DNA of 16,719 nucleotides from CAYMFD01 sp964389475. GTDB taxonomy: Bacteria > Bacteroidota > Bacteroidia > Chitinophagales > Saprospiraceae. The stretch's first letter is position 1. Each line of letters opens with the position of its first letter. Both the position numbers and the translations under genes were made by a program. Positions 7,074 to 14,930 of the stretch are shown one piece after another. The notes beneath the pieces are model-generated. The model did no database searches. It had not been told where the DNA came from and worked only from the letters and a program-made list of their open reading frames with translations. The DNA lies in NCBI GenBank assembly GCA_964389475.1, contig CAYMFD010000088.1, positions 1 to 16,719 on the forward strand, written 5' to 3'.

Positions 7074-7589
7074 ATGTACCTAGTCGAATGTCCACATTGC
7101 GGTGACAAGTACCATCTCAAGAATGTAGAGAAGTATGCGGGTAAGCGGGTGCGGTTTAAGTGCAAAGCTCCTAGCTGTCTCAGGTCTTATGAGCATAAAG
7201 TAGTGGCTCAGCAGAGGACCCAAACGGGTACAGTATTGATCAGAAGCGATAAGGATACTATTGCTAAAACAGCATGGCTCACTTGCAATGGCCTTGACGG
7301 TGTAGTCAATTGCAAGGTTGGTAAGGGGAAGTACGTCGTTGGCCGTAAGGCGAGTAAGTCCTCTGCTGATGTTAAGATTCCAGTTAGGGATATTAACATG
7401 AGTAGACATCACTGCCAGATAGTGGGTATTGAGCAAAATGGAGGATTGCTATTTACTATTCAGGACCTTGACAGCGTCAATGGTGTCTATATCAACGATG
7501 TAAGGCTCGATGGAGGGGAGGTCGTCTTTTTGTCTACAGGGGATATTATCACCTTGGGTCAAACCAAATTACTTTTCATAACCAAATGA
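7074..7589 (+). CDS. Zinc-finger and FHA-domain protein
   Basis: 171 residues. The N-terminus carries an MJ0042-like zinc finger: C6-x2-C9, then G-K-x-V-R-F-K-C30 and C35. A linker leads to a C-terminal FHA domain (about residues 84-170) with the pThr-binding residues intact: G90-R91, S110-R111-H112 and N136-G137 (DSVNGVYING-like). No membrane helix is visible, so it should be soluble, unlike the FHA protein at 5219. It starts 22 bp after the acidic gene, and its TGA lies inside the PP2C start (ATGA overlap), so it is probably co-translated with the phosphatase. Likely role: a cytoplasmic reader of Thr phosphorylation linking the PP2C phosphatase and the kinase to a target. The zinc finger may bind protein or nucleic acid. 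Confidence 0.88.
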   Translation: MYLVECPHCGDKYHLKNVEKYAGKRVRFKCKAPSCLRSYEHKVVAQQRTQTGTVLIRSDKDTIAKTAWLTCNGLDGVVNCKVGKGKYVVGRKASKSSADVKIPVRDINMSRHHCQIVGIEQNGGLLFTIQDLDSVNGVYINDVRLDGGEVVFLSTGDIITLGQTKLLFITK

Positions 7590-8332
7590 CAGCTCGCCCT
7601 ATGGAATTACAAATCGTATCCTTTCAAAATGTGGGACAGAGAGATTATCAAGAAGATGCCTACTATATAAGTGATGATAGTAGACTATTCGTGGTATGTG
7701 ATGGAGTAGGAGGCAGTACCAAGGGTGCTCTTGCTAGCAAGTCAGTGATCGATGTGATCGCTGAGAGCTATAGACATTTTAAGGGTAAGCGTGCCAAATG
7801 GATACCTGAAAAAGCAGTCCGTAAGGCGGAGCAAGCATTGAGAGATAAAGTCGTAGAAGAACCAACGCTTGATGGTATGGCTACAACTATTGCTTTGTTA
7901 TACTTAGAATCAGCAAGTCGATTTGTAGTCCTCCATGTGGGTGATAGTAGAGTGTATAGTTATGATCATATGGTGGAGCTGTTGTGGTGTTCTAAGGACC
8001 ATAGCATCGTACAAGAACTATACGATCAGGGTATATTGACATCTCAAGAAGAGATGCGATCACATCCCTTAAAAAATAGAATAACTAAGGCAATTACGGC
8101 CAGTGAGTCGGATGGTGCACCTGTAGAGTTGACCATCAGCAGACTCAATTACAATGCTTGTGGTGGACGTTTCTTACTCTGTAGTGACGGTGTCATAGAG
8201 CAGCTCAGCGATGCAGACTTACAGGGATATGTTGCCCATCAGCAGTTTGCTACAGGTATTGCTGACCTTGATCGTCACTGTCAGTTGACATCTAAGGATA
8301 ATAACACTTGTATTGCTCTAAAGTATTGGTAG
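7586..8332 (+). CDS. PP2C-family Ser/Thr protein phosphatase
   Basis: 248 residues, a typical length for a stand-alone bacterial PP2C (Stp/PrpC type). The metal-binding and signature motifs are present in order: RDYQEDA (E23-D24), CDGVGG (D39-G40), GMATTIA (about 97-103), HVGDSRVY (D120), KDHS (about 137-140), LLCSDGV (D201-G202) and KDNNTC (D238-N239). It should be an active Mn/Mg-dependent phosphatase removing phosphate from Ser/Thr residues. The start is taken as the ATG at 7586, which overlaps the FHA stop by 4 nt; Met6 (7601) is a plausible alternative because the conserved part starts soon after it. No membrane segment. It is the natural antagonist of the kinase encoded 152 bp downstream and closes the acidic-FHA-PP2C operon. 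Confidence 0.92.
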   Translation: MTARPMELQIVSFQNVGQRDYQEDAYYISDDSRLFVVCDGVGGSTKGALASKSVIDVIAESYRHFKGKRAKWIPEKAVRKAEQALRDKVVEEPTLDGMATTIALLYLESASRFVVLHVGDSRVYSYDHMVELLWCSKDHSIVQELYDQGILTSQEEMRSHPLKNRITKAITASESDGAPVELTISRLNYNACGGRFLLCSDGVIEQLSDADLQGYVAHQQFATGIADLDRHCQLTSKDNNTCIALKYW

Positions 8333-8484
8333 TCCTGTGATGGGCATCTACAGACTTAGAGTGGGGTTTTGTGCTCTGCTGTAAGATGACTACCGTTTAC
8401 TGGTTATCACAGTAAGTAATTGTTACTTATTGCCTATCTAGTTATTGACATTGAGTACATTGGACATCCCATTAGAGTATTATC
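8333..8484 (+). promoter_or_regulatory. Intergenic region upstream of the kinase, with inverted repeat
   Basis: 152 bp without a gene. It holds the inverted repeat at 8410-8432 (listed separately) and the AT-rich stretch TATTAT just before the kinase ATG. A TACATTGG at 8456-8463 is one base from the TAnnTTTG element of Bacteroidota promoters, but no TTG lies at the usual distance, so I do not call a promoter. No CACTTCATACA repeat occurs here, suggesting the kinase is regulated separately from the two upstream operons. Confidence 0.4.
8410..8432. promoter_or_regulatory. Inverted repeat, possible operator upstream of the kinase
   Basis: The arms CAGTAAGTAA (8410-8419) and TTACTTATTG (8423-8432) flank a 3-bp centre. 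Nine of ten positions pair by Watson-Crick rules; the tenth is a G-T pair. No T tract follows and the arms are AT-rich, so a dimeric repressor or activator site is more plausible than a terminator. It lies 52 bp before the kinase start. Confidence 0.4.
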
Positions 8485-11400
8485 ATGGACCATCAGTCCT
8501 TTAAGGCGAGATATGACATCCTAGTCCGTGACGGACGGCTGGGTGGCGGCGCCTTTGGTACAGTGTACAAAGCTTATGATAATGATACGGATGAGTGGAT
8601 GGCCATCAAGGTTGCAGAGCTCAAAGTAATTGATGGTAAGGAGTATTCTCTGATCACAGAGTACGAGGCGACCAAGGCCGTGGCCTTACATCGTAATATC
8701 GCTAATTATAAGGCAGTCCACCAGTTTGTAGAGAGCAATGGGGTCTTTGATTATGCGGTCATGCAGTACTATCCAGAGGGCAATCTCAAGCAACTCTCCG
8801 CCCGCGAGCCGTTGAGTGCAGCGGAAAAGAAAGACATCGCTGAGGGCATTATCAGAGGCGTACATCACCTGCATCGGCACGGCATACTGCACAGGGACCT
8901 TAAGCCTAGTAATATCCTTATCTCCAAAACTCCACGGGGGCGATTTATCCCCAAGATTGCAGATTTTGGACTCGCAAAATTTATCGATGCGGACAAAGAC
9001 CAGGCACTGTCCAATAGCTTTGTTGGTGGCACGCTTGAGTATGCCTCACCGGAGCAACTTTTCGGTAAGCCTTTAAAGGCCAATGCTGACTTGTGGTCAG
9101 TAGGTGTATTGCTGTTCGAATTGTTTACCGGAGAGCTACCTTTCTCTGCAGCCGATGTCACGGGCTCTGCAGAGGCCAAACGGGCAGAAATCTATAAGCA
9201 GATTATAAAGGCAGAAATCCCAGCGTCTATCGACATATGCCCCCCACCATACAGGGCCATGATTGAGGTTTGTCTAGTTAAGGATGTTGACTATAGGGTG
9301 AGGCGCAGCGGCGAGCTGGTCGAAATGTTAAAGATCAAGGAGCCCAAGATCACGATTACTATACCGGTTACAGATGCTAAGAGCAACGCCAACTTAGACG
9401 GTGAGACCATCCTAATATCAAATAATACACAACGCTACCAAGAACTATTGGTCGAGGCGGAGCAATCTCTGCTAGATGACGACTACGACCGATCGATAGA
9501 GAAGTACAATCTGGCCCTCACGCTACAGGCTGATCCGAGAGAAGCTGTTCAAGGTCTCAAAAAAGCGACAGAAGCCAAACGTGCATTTGAGGTAGAAGTA
9601 GAGAACCAAGCAGCTTACGACCAACTGGTGCAACAGGCCAGTGAGGCAGCGCAGGAGGAGCACTACACGGAGGCAGTTCATTTGCTAGCTAAAGCACTAT
9701 CCATATTGCCTGATCGAAAGGCGGAGGTAGATGTACTGGTAGATCAGTACTATGCGGCTGATGATAAAAAGAAGCAAGATGCTAAGATCCAGCAATTGCG
9801 AAAGCAGGCCGACGAGGCCTACCTCGATGAGAGGTGGAGCGATGCGGTCGCCTATTATCAGCAAGCTATCGATGCTGGTCTAGACCATGGTGCTATAGCA
9901 GATAAGATCGATAGAGCAGAGCAAGAGGTCCGAGAGCAAGAGCGGGAACTAGCCAGAAAGGCTAACTATGAGGAAGCGATAGCAAAGCTCCAGCAGGCCC
10001 TAGCTGCGGACGATATGTCTGGGGCAGAGGAGGGTCTGAAACTCGTGCAGCAGTATGCCCTCAGTCCGACGGAGTATAGCGACTTACAAGTCCAGACGCT
10101 TACTAGACAGGCCTATCATCAGTGGGTGAGAAAAGGAGACAGTGCCGCTGAGCAAGGTAACCTAGCTGCCGCCATAGATGCCTACGAAAAAGCTGCAGCG
10201 ATCGATAATTCTGCAAGTGGTCGACTGGAGGATATACGCAGCAAGCATCTCGCAGAGCTAGCTAGTGCTAAAGAATACGGGCGACTGCTCAACCTACTGC
10301 GAGACGCTGTCAATAAAGGAGACCTCGATACGGCTCAGGTACTTGCAGATGATGTGCGAGACCTAGATAGGCTAGATGAGCAAGGCGAGAGAGTACTAGC
10401 TGAGTTAGCGGACGCCGTAGAGCAGCAAGCAGTAGCGAAGCGTCTACTTGCCGAGCAGTCACAGCTGATCAATGCCGCCAGCGCAGCAGAGGATAAAGGT
10501 GATATCGACGAGGCACTTAAGCTCGCTACACAAGCAGCAACCTTAGATACGGATCACCAGGACAAGGCAGCGGAACTCGTAGATAGACTGCGAGGAGCCC
10601 TCAACGAAAAAGTCGCTGCAGAAAAGGCCGCTAAAGCCTTACAGGCAGATTATCAGGGAAGTCGTACTCAAGTGAGCCAACTCATAGAGGCGGGTGACCT
10701 AAAGGAGGCTCGTAAAGTGCTTGATGGCTTGCGGTCGCACACGCTGGCTGATGGTACCCTCGATGAATTAGATCGCAAGTGGGCAGATAAGTTCAATAGC
10801 GACTTGGTAGTAGAGGCTAGAGCCCTCGTCACTCAGCGTAAGTTGTCAGCAGCTGTAGACCTGATAGATAGGCAAAGGGACCAAAGTTTTATCGCTGCCA
10901 CTACTAGTAAGTACCTGACGGCACTAGAGGAGGCTGCTATGCTAATCGATGCCGCCGCCAAAGAGCGGTCAGCGCAGGAGCTCAAGGATGCCATTGACTC
11001 TCTGTCACAAGCAAGACGTCTAGTGCCAGAGCTGGCCTACCTAGAGGAGGATATAGCTACGCTGCAAGAAGAGCAGCGAGACCAAATAAGGAGCGAAGCA
11101 GAAAAGCAGAAACGGGAAGAAGCCAAGCGACAAGCAGAAGAACAAACCAAAAAGGACACAGCAAAGCTAAAAACGCTACTAGCTAAAAACGACTTTTCTG
11201 GAGCCAACGACTTGCTAGCTAGTCTGCGAGGTAGACTAAAGGCAGAGGCTCACCTGTCTGAGGCAAAGGGCTTTGCTACGGCAGTTATGTCGTTTTATCG
11301 ACCACTGATTGATAAGGCTATTGGAGATTCAGACTATACTGAAGCTGCAAAAGGTCTTAAGGAAGTCGAAGGCTTACTTTCTGACAATAAGGAGTTTATA

Positions 11401-13869
11401 CAGATGCGAGACCGTCTTGATCAGGCAATCGCAAAGTCAGAAGCCATAGCCCAGGAGGAGGCGCAGAGACAAAAAGCTAAAGAAGCCGAAGAGGCCAAAC
11501 GACGGCAGAAAGAAGAGGAGGAGGAGCGAGCACGCAAAGCAGAGCAGCAGCGTCAAGAAGAGGCCGCTGCACAAGCAAAGATAGAGAGGCAGAGAGCTAA
11601 AGAAGCAGAAGAGGCCAAGCGACGGCAGAAAGAACAGGAAGAAGAGCGAGCACGCAAAGCAGAACAGCAGCGTAAAGAAGAGGCCGCTGCACAGGCAAAG
11701 GCAGAAAAACAAAAAGCAAAGGAAGCTCAGGAGGCTAAGCGACGTCAGAAAGAGAAAGACGAAAAACTAGCACGCAAGGCAGAGCAGCAGCGTAAGCAAG
11801 AGGCTGCCAACTTAGCCAAGCAGCGTAAAGAAGAGAAACTCAAGAAGCAGGAGGAGGAGCGGGTCAGGAAGCTTGAAGAGAAAGCGAAAGCGGAGAAAGA
11901 GAAGGCCCTCAAGAAGCAAGAACAACAGCGACAGGTAGCCCAAGCCTATGCCTTTGTAGACCAAGAAAAATGGTCTAAGGCTAAGAAGGCCTTACAGGTA
12001 GCTATAGCGGCTGATCCGGCTAATAGTGCATTGCAAGAAAAACTGCAGTTTGTAATTCAGCGCATAGAAGAAGAAAAGTCGAAGCGTAGACCACTAGCCC
12101 TATACCTGACGAGTGGTGTAGGCCTAGTCTTGGTCCTGAGTGCTATCGGATGGTGGGCGATGCGTGGCGGAGAGACCGCAAGTGGCTCAGCTACAGCTGA
12201 TTTAGGTGTTTCGGAAGTGGTCGTTAATGAGCCCACTGATATAGGATCTTCTGATATCGACCGCCTGTTGTCATCCGAAGATGAGGCGGAGTTGCGTGAC
12301 TTTGTAGAGATTAACCCTACGCATCCTAGACTAGACGAGGTGGAGCGACGATTGGGCATCATCACCGACCGTAGAGATGATGAGGCTTTTGGCGTTGCTC
12401 GATCAGCCAATACGATTGCCTCCTTTGAGGCCTACAAGAGGACCTACCCCAATGGTCGACACGTCAAAGATGCCGATGATCGTATCGCCGAGATATCAGC
12501 ACGTGTGGCCAAGGTAGCAAATGATGGTGAAGCCTTTGAGCTGCTAAAGGAGAATCCAAGTATGACGGCTATCCAGCAGTTTAGAAAGCAATTTCCTGAA
12601 AGTAAATTCCTGTCAAAGGTGGATAAGCTTGAGTCAGAGATAGAAGCTCAGAATAGGCAAAACGATTATCAGCAGGCCCTGGCACTTTCGGGGGTGACGG
12701 GATTACGAGACTTTTTAGACAGGTATAGCACTGGGCCAGAAGTAAGGCTGGCTCGTGCCGAACTAGACAAGAGAGCGGCGCAGGCAGAAAAGGACTTGTG
12801 GATAGAAGTGAGCGAGTCTGGTCAGGCCAGTGATCTACAGCGCTATATAGATAGATATCCTCAAGGCGCTTTCATCTCACAGGCTCGTGAGCAGCTTAAG
12901 GCGGCTGGTGAGGATGGCCTATGGCAGCAGCTCAGGCAGAGACCGACCCTTGCTCAGGCTAATCTTTATCTATCTACCTATCCTAGCGGTAAGTACGTAG
13001 CAGAGGTCAGAAAATTGTTGCTCTCGTTAACAGATGAGCGAGACTGGGAAGTGGCAAAAGCTGCCAATACCACAGAAGCATACGAAAAGTATGTCGAAGA
13101 ACACGGTGATGGTACCTACATCGATCAGGCAAGGCAGCGTATTGAAGATCTTAAGCCCGCTGAGACTGCCCTACCGCCGCTAGTCAAGACGGTGGAGGAC
13201 GATCTGGCAGTGATAGCTGCAGGGTCGTTTACCCTAGGCTGTGATGGTAACGATACCAAGTGTGAGAAGGACGAAATGCCTCCTCGTGATATCAGGATGA
13301 AGGGTATTGCGGTAGCCAAGTACGAGGTGACGCAGCGACTATGGAAGAAGGTAATGGGCAGTAATCCCAGCTACTATGCTGCGAAAGGTAAGGAGAGGTG
13401 TCTCAGCTGCCCCGTTGAGAATGTGACCTACGATGAGGTCCAGCGCTTTATCATGACCCTCAATCAGGTGCCGAGCAACCCATATACCTACCGTCTGCCT
13501 ACAGAGGCCGAGTGGGAGTATGCTGCTAGTGGAGGACGATCGACCATGTTTGCGGGTTCTGACAGTGCTGACGACGTGGCAGTCTACAACCATATGTCGG
13601 GTACGGTCAAGGTAGGTAGTAAGCGACCTAATGGTTTTGGACTTTACGATATGTCTGGCAACGTAGCAGAGTGGACTTCTACCTGGTATAGCGAAGACGC
13701 CTATCAAGACGGGCAGGCGCTTAACGGCCCTAGCAATGGTGAGACTAAAGTCATCAGGGGTGGCAGCTTTAGAGATAAGTCAGCTCGATGCCGCGTCAAC
13801 AATAGAAATGAAATGTATCCTGACGAGAAAGAGGCCAGTGTAGGCTTTAGGATCGTGCGGTCATTATAG
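8485..13869 (+). CDS. Transmembrane Ser/Thr protein kinase with TPR/coiled-coil region and C-terminal SUMF1 (FGE-like) domain
   Basis: 1794 residues. The kinase domain (about 10-285) has all catalytic motifs: G-loop GGGAFGTV (20-27), Lys42, HRDLKPSN (136-143; Asp138, Asn143), Asp160 of DFG and SPE (188-190), so it should be active. TPR-like units follow from about 317, then a long helical region, a 3 x 40-residue Lys/Glu/Ala repeat (998-1117) and one more TPR-like unit (about 1152-1197). One transmembrane helix (about 1204-1226) follows KSKRR, which predicts kinase inside and C-terminus in the periplasm. Outside lie about seven Y-x-x-x-Y-P-x-G repeats of about 40 residues (about 1255-1560) and a SUMF1/FGE-sulfatase domain (about 1573-1794: PTEAEWEYAA, GLYDMSGNVAEWT, RGGSF, GFRIV). 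At the FGE active site the first Cys is Asp and only the second is kept (GGSFRDKSARC), so it is probably a binding or sensor domain. PorP/SprF follows after 25 bp. Confidence 0.93.
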   Translation: MDHQSFKARYDILVRDGRLGGGAFGTVYKAYDNDTDEWMAIKVAELKVIDGKEYSLITEYEATKAVALHRNIANYKAVHQFVESNGVFDYAVMQYYPEGNLKQLSAREPLSAAEKKDIAEGIIRGVHHLHRHGILHRDLKPSNILISKTPRGRFIPKIADFGLAKFIDADKDQALSNSFVGGTLEYASPEQLFGKPLKANADLWSVGVLLFELFTGELPFSAADVTGSAEAKRAEIYKQIIKAEIPASIDICPPPYRAMIEVCLVKDVDYRVRRSGELVEMLKIKEPKITITIPVTDAKSNANLDGETILISNNTQRYQELLVEAEQSLLDDDYDRSIEKYNLALTLQADPREAVQGLKKATEAKRAFEVEVENQAAYDQLVQQASEAAQEEHYTEAVHLLAKALSILPDRKAEVDVLVDQYYAADDKKKQDAKIQQLRKQADEAYLDERWSDAVAYYQQAIDAGLDHGAIADKIDRAEQEVREQERELARKANYEEAIAKLQQALAADDMSGAEEGLKLVQQYALSPTEYSDLQVQTLTRQAYHQWVRKGDSAAEQGNLAAAIDAYEKAAAIDNSASGRLEDIRSKHLAELASAKEYGRLLNLLRDAVNKGDLDTAQVLADDVRDLDRLDEQGERVLAELADAVEQQAVAKRLLAEQSQLINAASAAEDKGDIDEALKLATQAATLDTDHQDKAAELVDRLRGALNEKVAAEKAAKALQADYQGSRTQVSQLIEAGDLKEARKVLDGLRSHTLADGTLDELDRKWADKFNSDLVVEARALVTQRKLSAAVDLIDRQRDQSFIAATTSKYLTALEEAAMLIDAAAKERSAQELKDAIDSLSQARRLVPELAYLEEDIATLQEEQRDQIRSEAEKQKREEAKRQAEEQTKKDTAKLKTLLAKNDFSGANDLLASLRGRLKAEAHLSEAKGFATAVMSFYRPLIDKAIGDSDYTEAAKGLKEVEGLLSDNKEFIQMRDRLDQAIAKSEAIAQEEAQRQKAKEAEEAKRRQKEEEEERARKAEQQRQEEAAAQAKIERQRAKEAEEAKRRQKEQEEERARKAEQQRKEEAAAQAKAEKQKAKEAQEAKRRQKEKDEKLARKAEQQRKQEAANLAKQRKEEKLKKQEEERVRKLEEKAKAEKEKALKKQEQQRQVAQAYAFVDQEKWSKAKKALQVAIAADPANSALQEKLQFVIQRIEEEKSKRRPLALYLTSGVGLVLVLSAIGWWAMRGGETASGSATADLGVSEVVVNEPTDIGSSDIDRLLSSEDEAELRDFVEINPTHPRLDEVERRLGIITDRRDDEAFGVARSANTIASFEAYKRTYPNGRHVKDADDRIAEISARVAKVANDGEAFELLKENPSMTAIQQFRKQFPESKFLSKVDKLESEIEAQNRQNDYQQALALSGVTGLRDFLDRYSTGPEVRLARAELDKRAAQAEKDLWIEVSESGQASDLQRYIDRYPQGAFISQAREQLKAAGEDGLWQQLRQRPTLAQANLYLSTYPSGKYVAEVRKLLLSLTDERDWEVAKAANTTEAYEKYVEEHGDGTYIDQARQRIEDLKPAETALPPLVKTVEDDLAVIAAGSFTLGCDGNDTKCEKDEMPPRDIRMKGIAVAKYEVTQRLWKKVMGSNPSYYAAKGKERCLSCPVENVTYDEVQRFIMTLNQVPSNPYTYRLPTEAEWEYAASGGRSTMFAGSDSADDVAVYNHMSGTVKVGSKRPNGFGLYDMSGNVAEWTSTWYSEDAYQDGQALNGPSNGETKVIRGGSFRDKSARCRVNNRNEMYPDEKEASVGFRIVRSL
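11476..11835 (+). repeat. Three tandem 120-bp repeats encoding a 40-residue coiled-coil unit
   Basis: Units begin at 11476, 11596 and 11716, each with A-K-E-A-[EQ]-E-A-K-R-R-Q-K-E. The first two are nearly identical in protein and very similar in DNA (shared stretches such as GAGCGAGCACGCAAAGCAGA); the third is more diverged. The unit is Ala/Lys/Glu/Arg-rich and should extend a cytoplasmic coiled coil between the kinase and the membrane. The exact period suggests recent tandem duplication, so copy number may vary between strains. Assembly collapse of such repeats is also possible. Confidence 0.85.
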
Positions 13870-13894
13870 ATACAAGAACCAACAACTTTTAATC

Positions 13895-14860
13895 ATGAGA
13901 TACGCCATTCTCTTTTTTTTAGCCTTAGTGGCTAGCGACTGTGCTAGTCAGCAGATAGCTCGCTGGAGTTCTTTTTATGAAAGTGGCTTCGTGTGGAATC
14001 CCGCCTTGACTGGCCGATGGAGTTACTGGGAGGCTAGTGCGACGCATCGTGCAGAGTGGACAGGATTTGAGGATGCGCCGCAGTATAGTACGGTGGGCTA
14101 CCAGTTTCCATTCTTACGACGTCAGACCCGAGTAGCATTAGGTGCTTTTGCGGAGGTTGATCGAGTAGGTCCGTACCAGAATATCTCTTTTTCGGGATCC
14201 TATGCTTATAAGATCAGGCCGCAATGGTTTGGTAATAGGCGGGATGTACTCACCTTAGGTATGTCGGGTAAGTTTCAGCAGGTGAGCATAGATAGCAGGC
14301 GACTAATCCATCCTGGGCTCCTAGAGGGCGACATTGCTACACTAGAAGAGTCTACTCGTCTACTGCCTAATGTGGGAGCTGGTGCATTCTACATCAGTAT
14401 CAATGACGAGGGAGCTCACAACCAGAAGAATCACTACTATGTGGGACTTTCTCTCCTCAACTTGGTGCCCCTTGATCAGGCAGATTATAATGGACTAGCC
14501 TTAACGACCGTACCGCACGCTACGCTTAATGTTGGCTACCGGTACTACCCTTGGCGTGCCAGTCACTTCATAGAGACCAATGCATTAGCCGTCTATGCCT
14601 TTTCTCGCGCTGTAAATGTGATGACCAATGTCCGCTACGAAAAGATCAACAAGTACTGGATGTCAGTGGGAGTTGTGACCTCTGGAGATTTCTTTGGCCA
14701 GGTCGGTGTCATCTTTGATGAGGACTCAATGCTCAAGGGGATCGTGAAGGATGGCTCACTACGTCTAGGCATCAAGGCAGAGTACAGTATCGGAAGCATC
14801 GTACAGGTTGCCGGCATGGGGTACGAGGCATATCTCGCTTATAGATTTGAGATGGAGTAG
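13895..14860 (+). CDS. PorP/SprF family type IX secretion system outer-membrane protein
   Basis: 321 residues. An N-terminal signal peptide (about 1-18, ending near CASQQ; the Cys17 context is not a convincing lipobox) precedes a PorP/SprF beta-barrel. Family features are the early F-Y-E-S-G-F-V-W-N-P-A-L-T-G motif, the H-R-A-E-W-T-G-F sequence shortly after it, alternating beta-strand patterns throughout, and the aromatic-terminated end YEAYLAYRFE. In Flavobacterium johnsoniae, SprF-like proteins work with a specific type B cargo encoded nearby and are needed for its export or surface attachment. The DUF285 protein 70 bp downstream is the likely cargo here. The gene begins 25 bp after the kinase, so the two are probably co-transcribed, which physically links signalling with T9SS function. 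Confidence 0.9.
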   Translation: MRYAILFFLALVASDCASQQIARWSSFYESGFVWNPALTGRWSYWEASATHRAEWTGFEDAPQYSTVGYQFPFLRRQTRVALGAFAEVDRVGPYQNISFSGSYAYKIRPQWFGNRRDVLTLGMSGKFQQVSIDSRRLIHPGLLEGDIATLEESTRLLPNVGAGAFYISINDEGAHNQKNHYYVGLSLLNLVPLDQADYNGLALTTVPHATLNVGYRYYPWRASHFIETNALAVYAFSRAVNVMTNVRYEKINKYWMSVGVVTSGDFFGQVGVIFDEDSMLKGIVKDGSLRLGIKAEYSIGSIVQVAGMGYEAYLAYRFEME

Positions 14861-14930
14861 GGGAGGTATCACCGACCCTCACCTATTATCCAATTCCACC
14901 CCAGGAAGACCATACAAAAAACATCAGCCT

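Noticed and set aside
8333..8400. Rho-independent terminator after the PP2C gene
   Set aside because: AGAG and CTCT could pair over a 12-base loop, but the stem is too short and no T tract follows.
11437..11712. Reverse-strand Phe/Leu/Cys-rich ORF that looks like a membrane protein
   Set aside because: It is the antisense of the Lys/Glu/Ala coiled-coil repeats; its hydrophobicity is a by-product of AAG/GAG codons read backwards.
13200..13869. C-type-lectin-like SUMF1 domain at a gene's 3' end as a diversity-generating retroelement target
   Set aside because: No reverse transcriptase, template repeat or second copy of the 3' segment is visible in the window, and the sequence is ordinary for SUMF1 domains.
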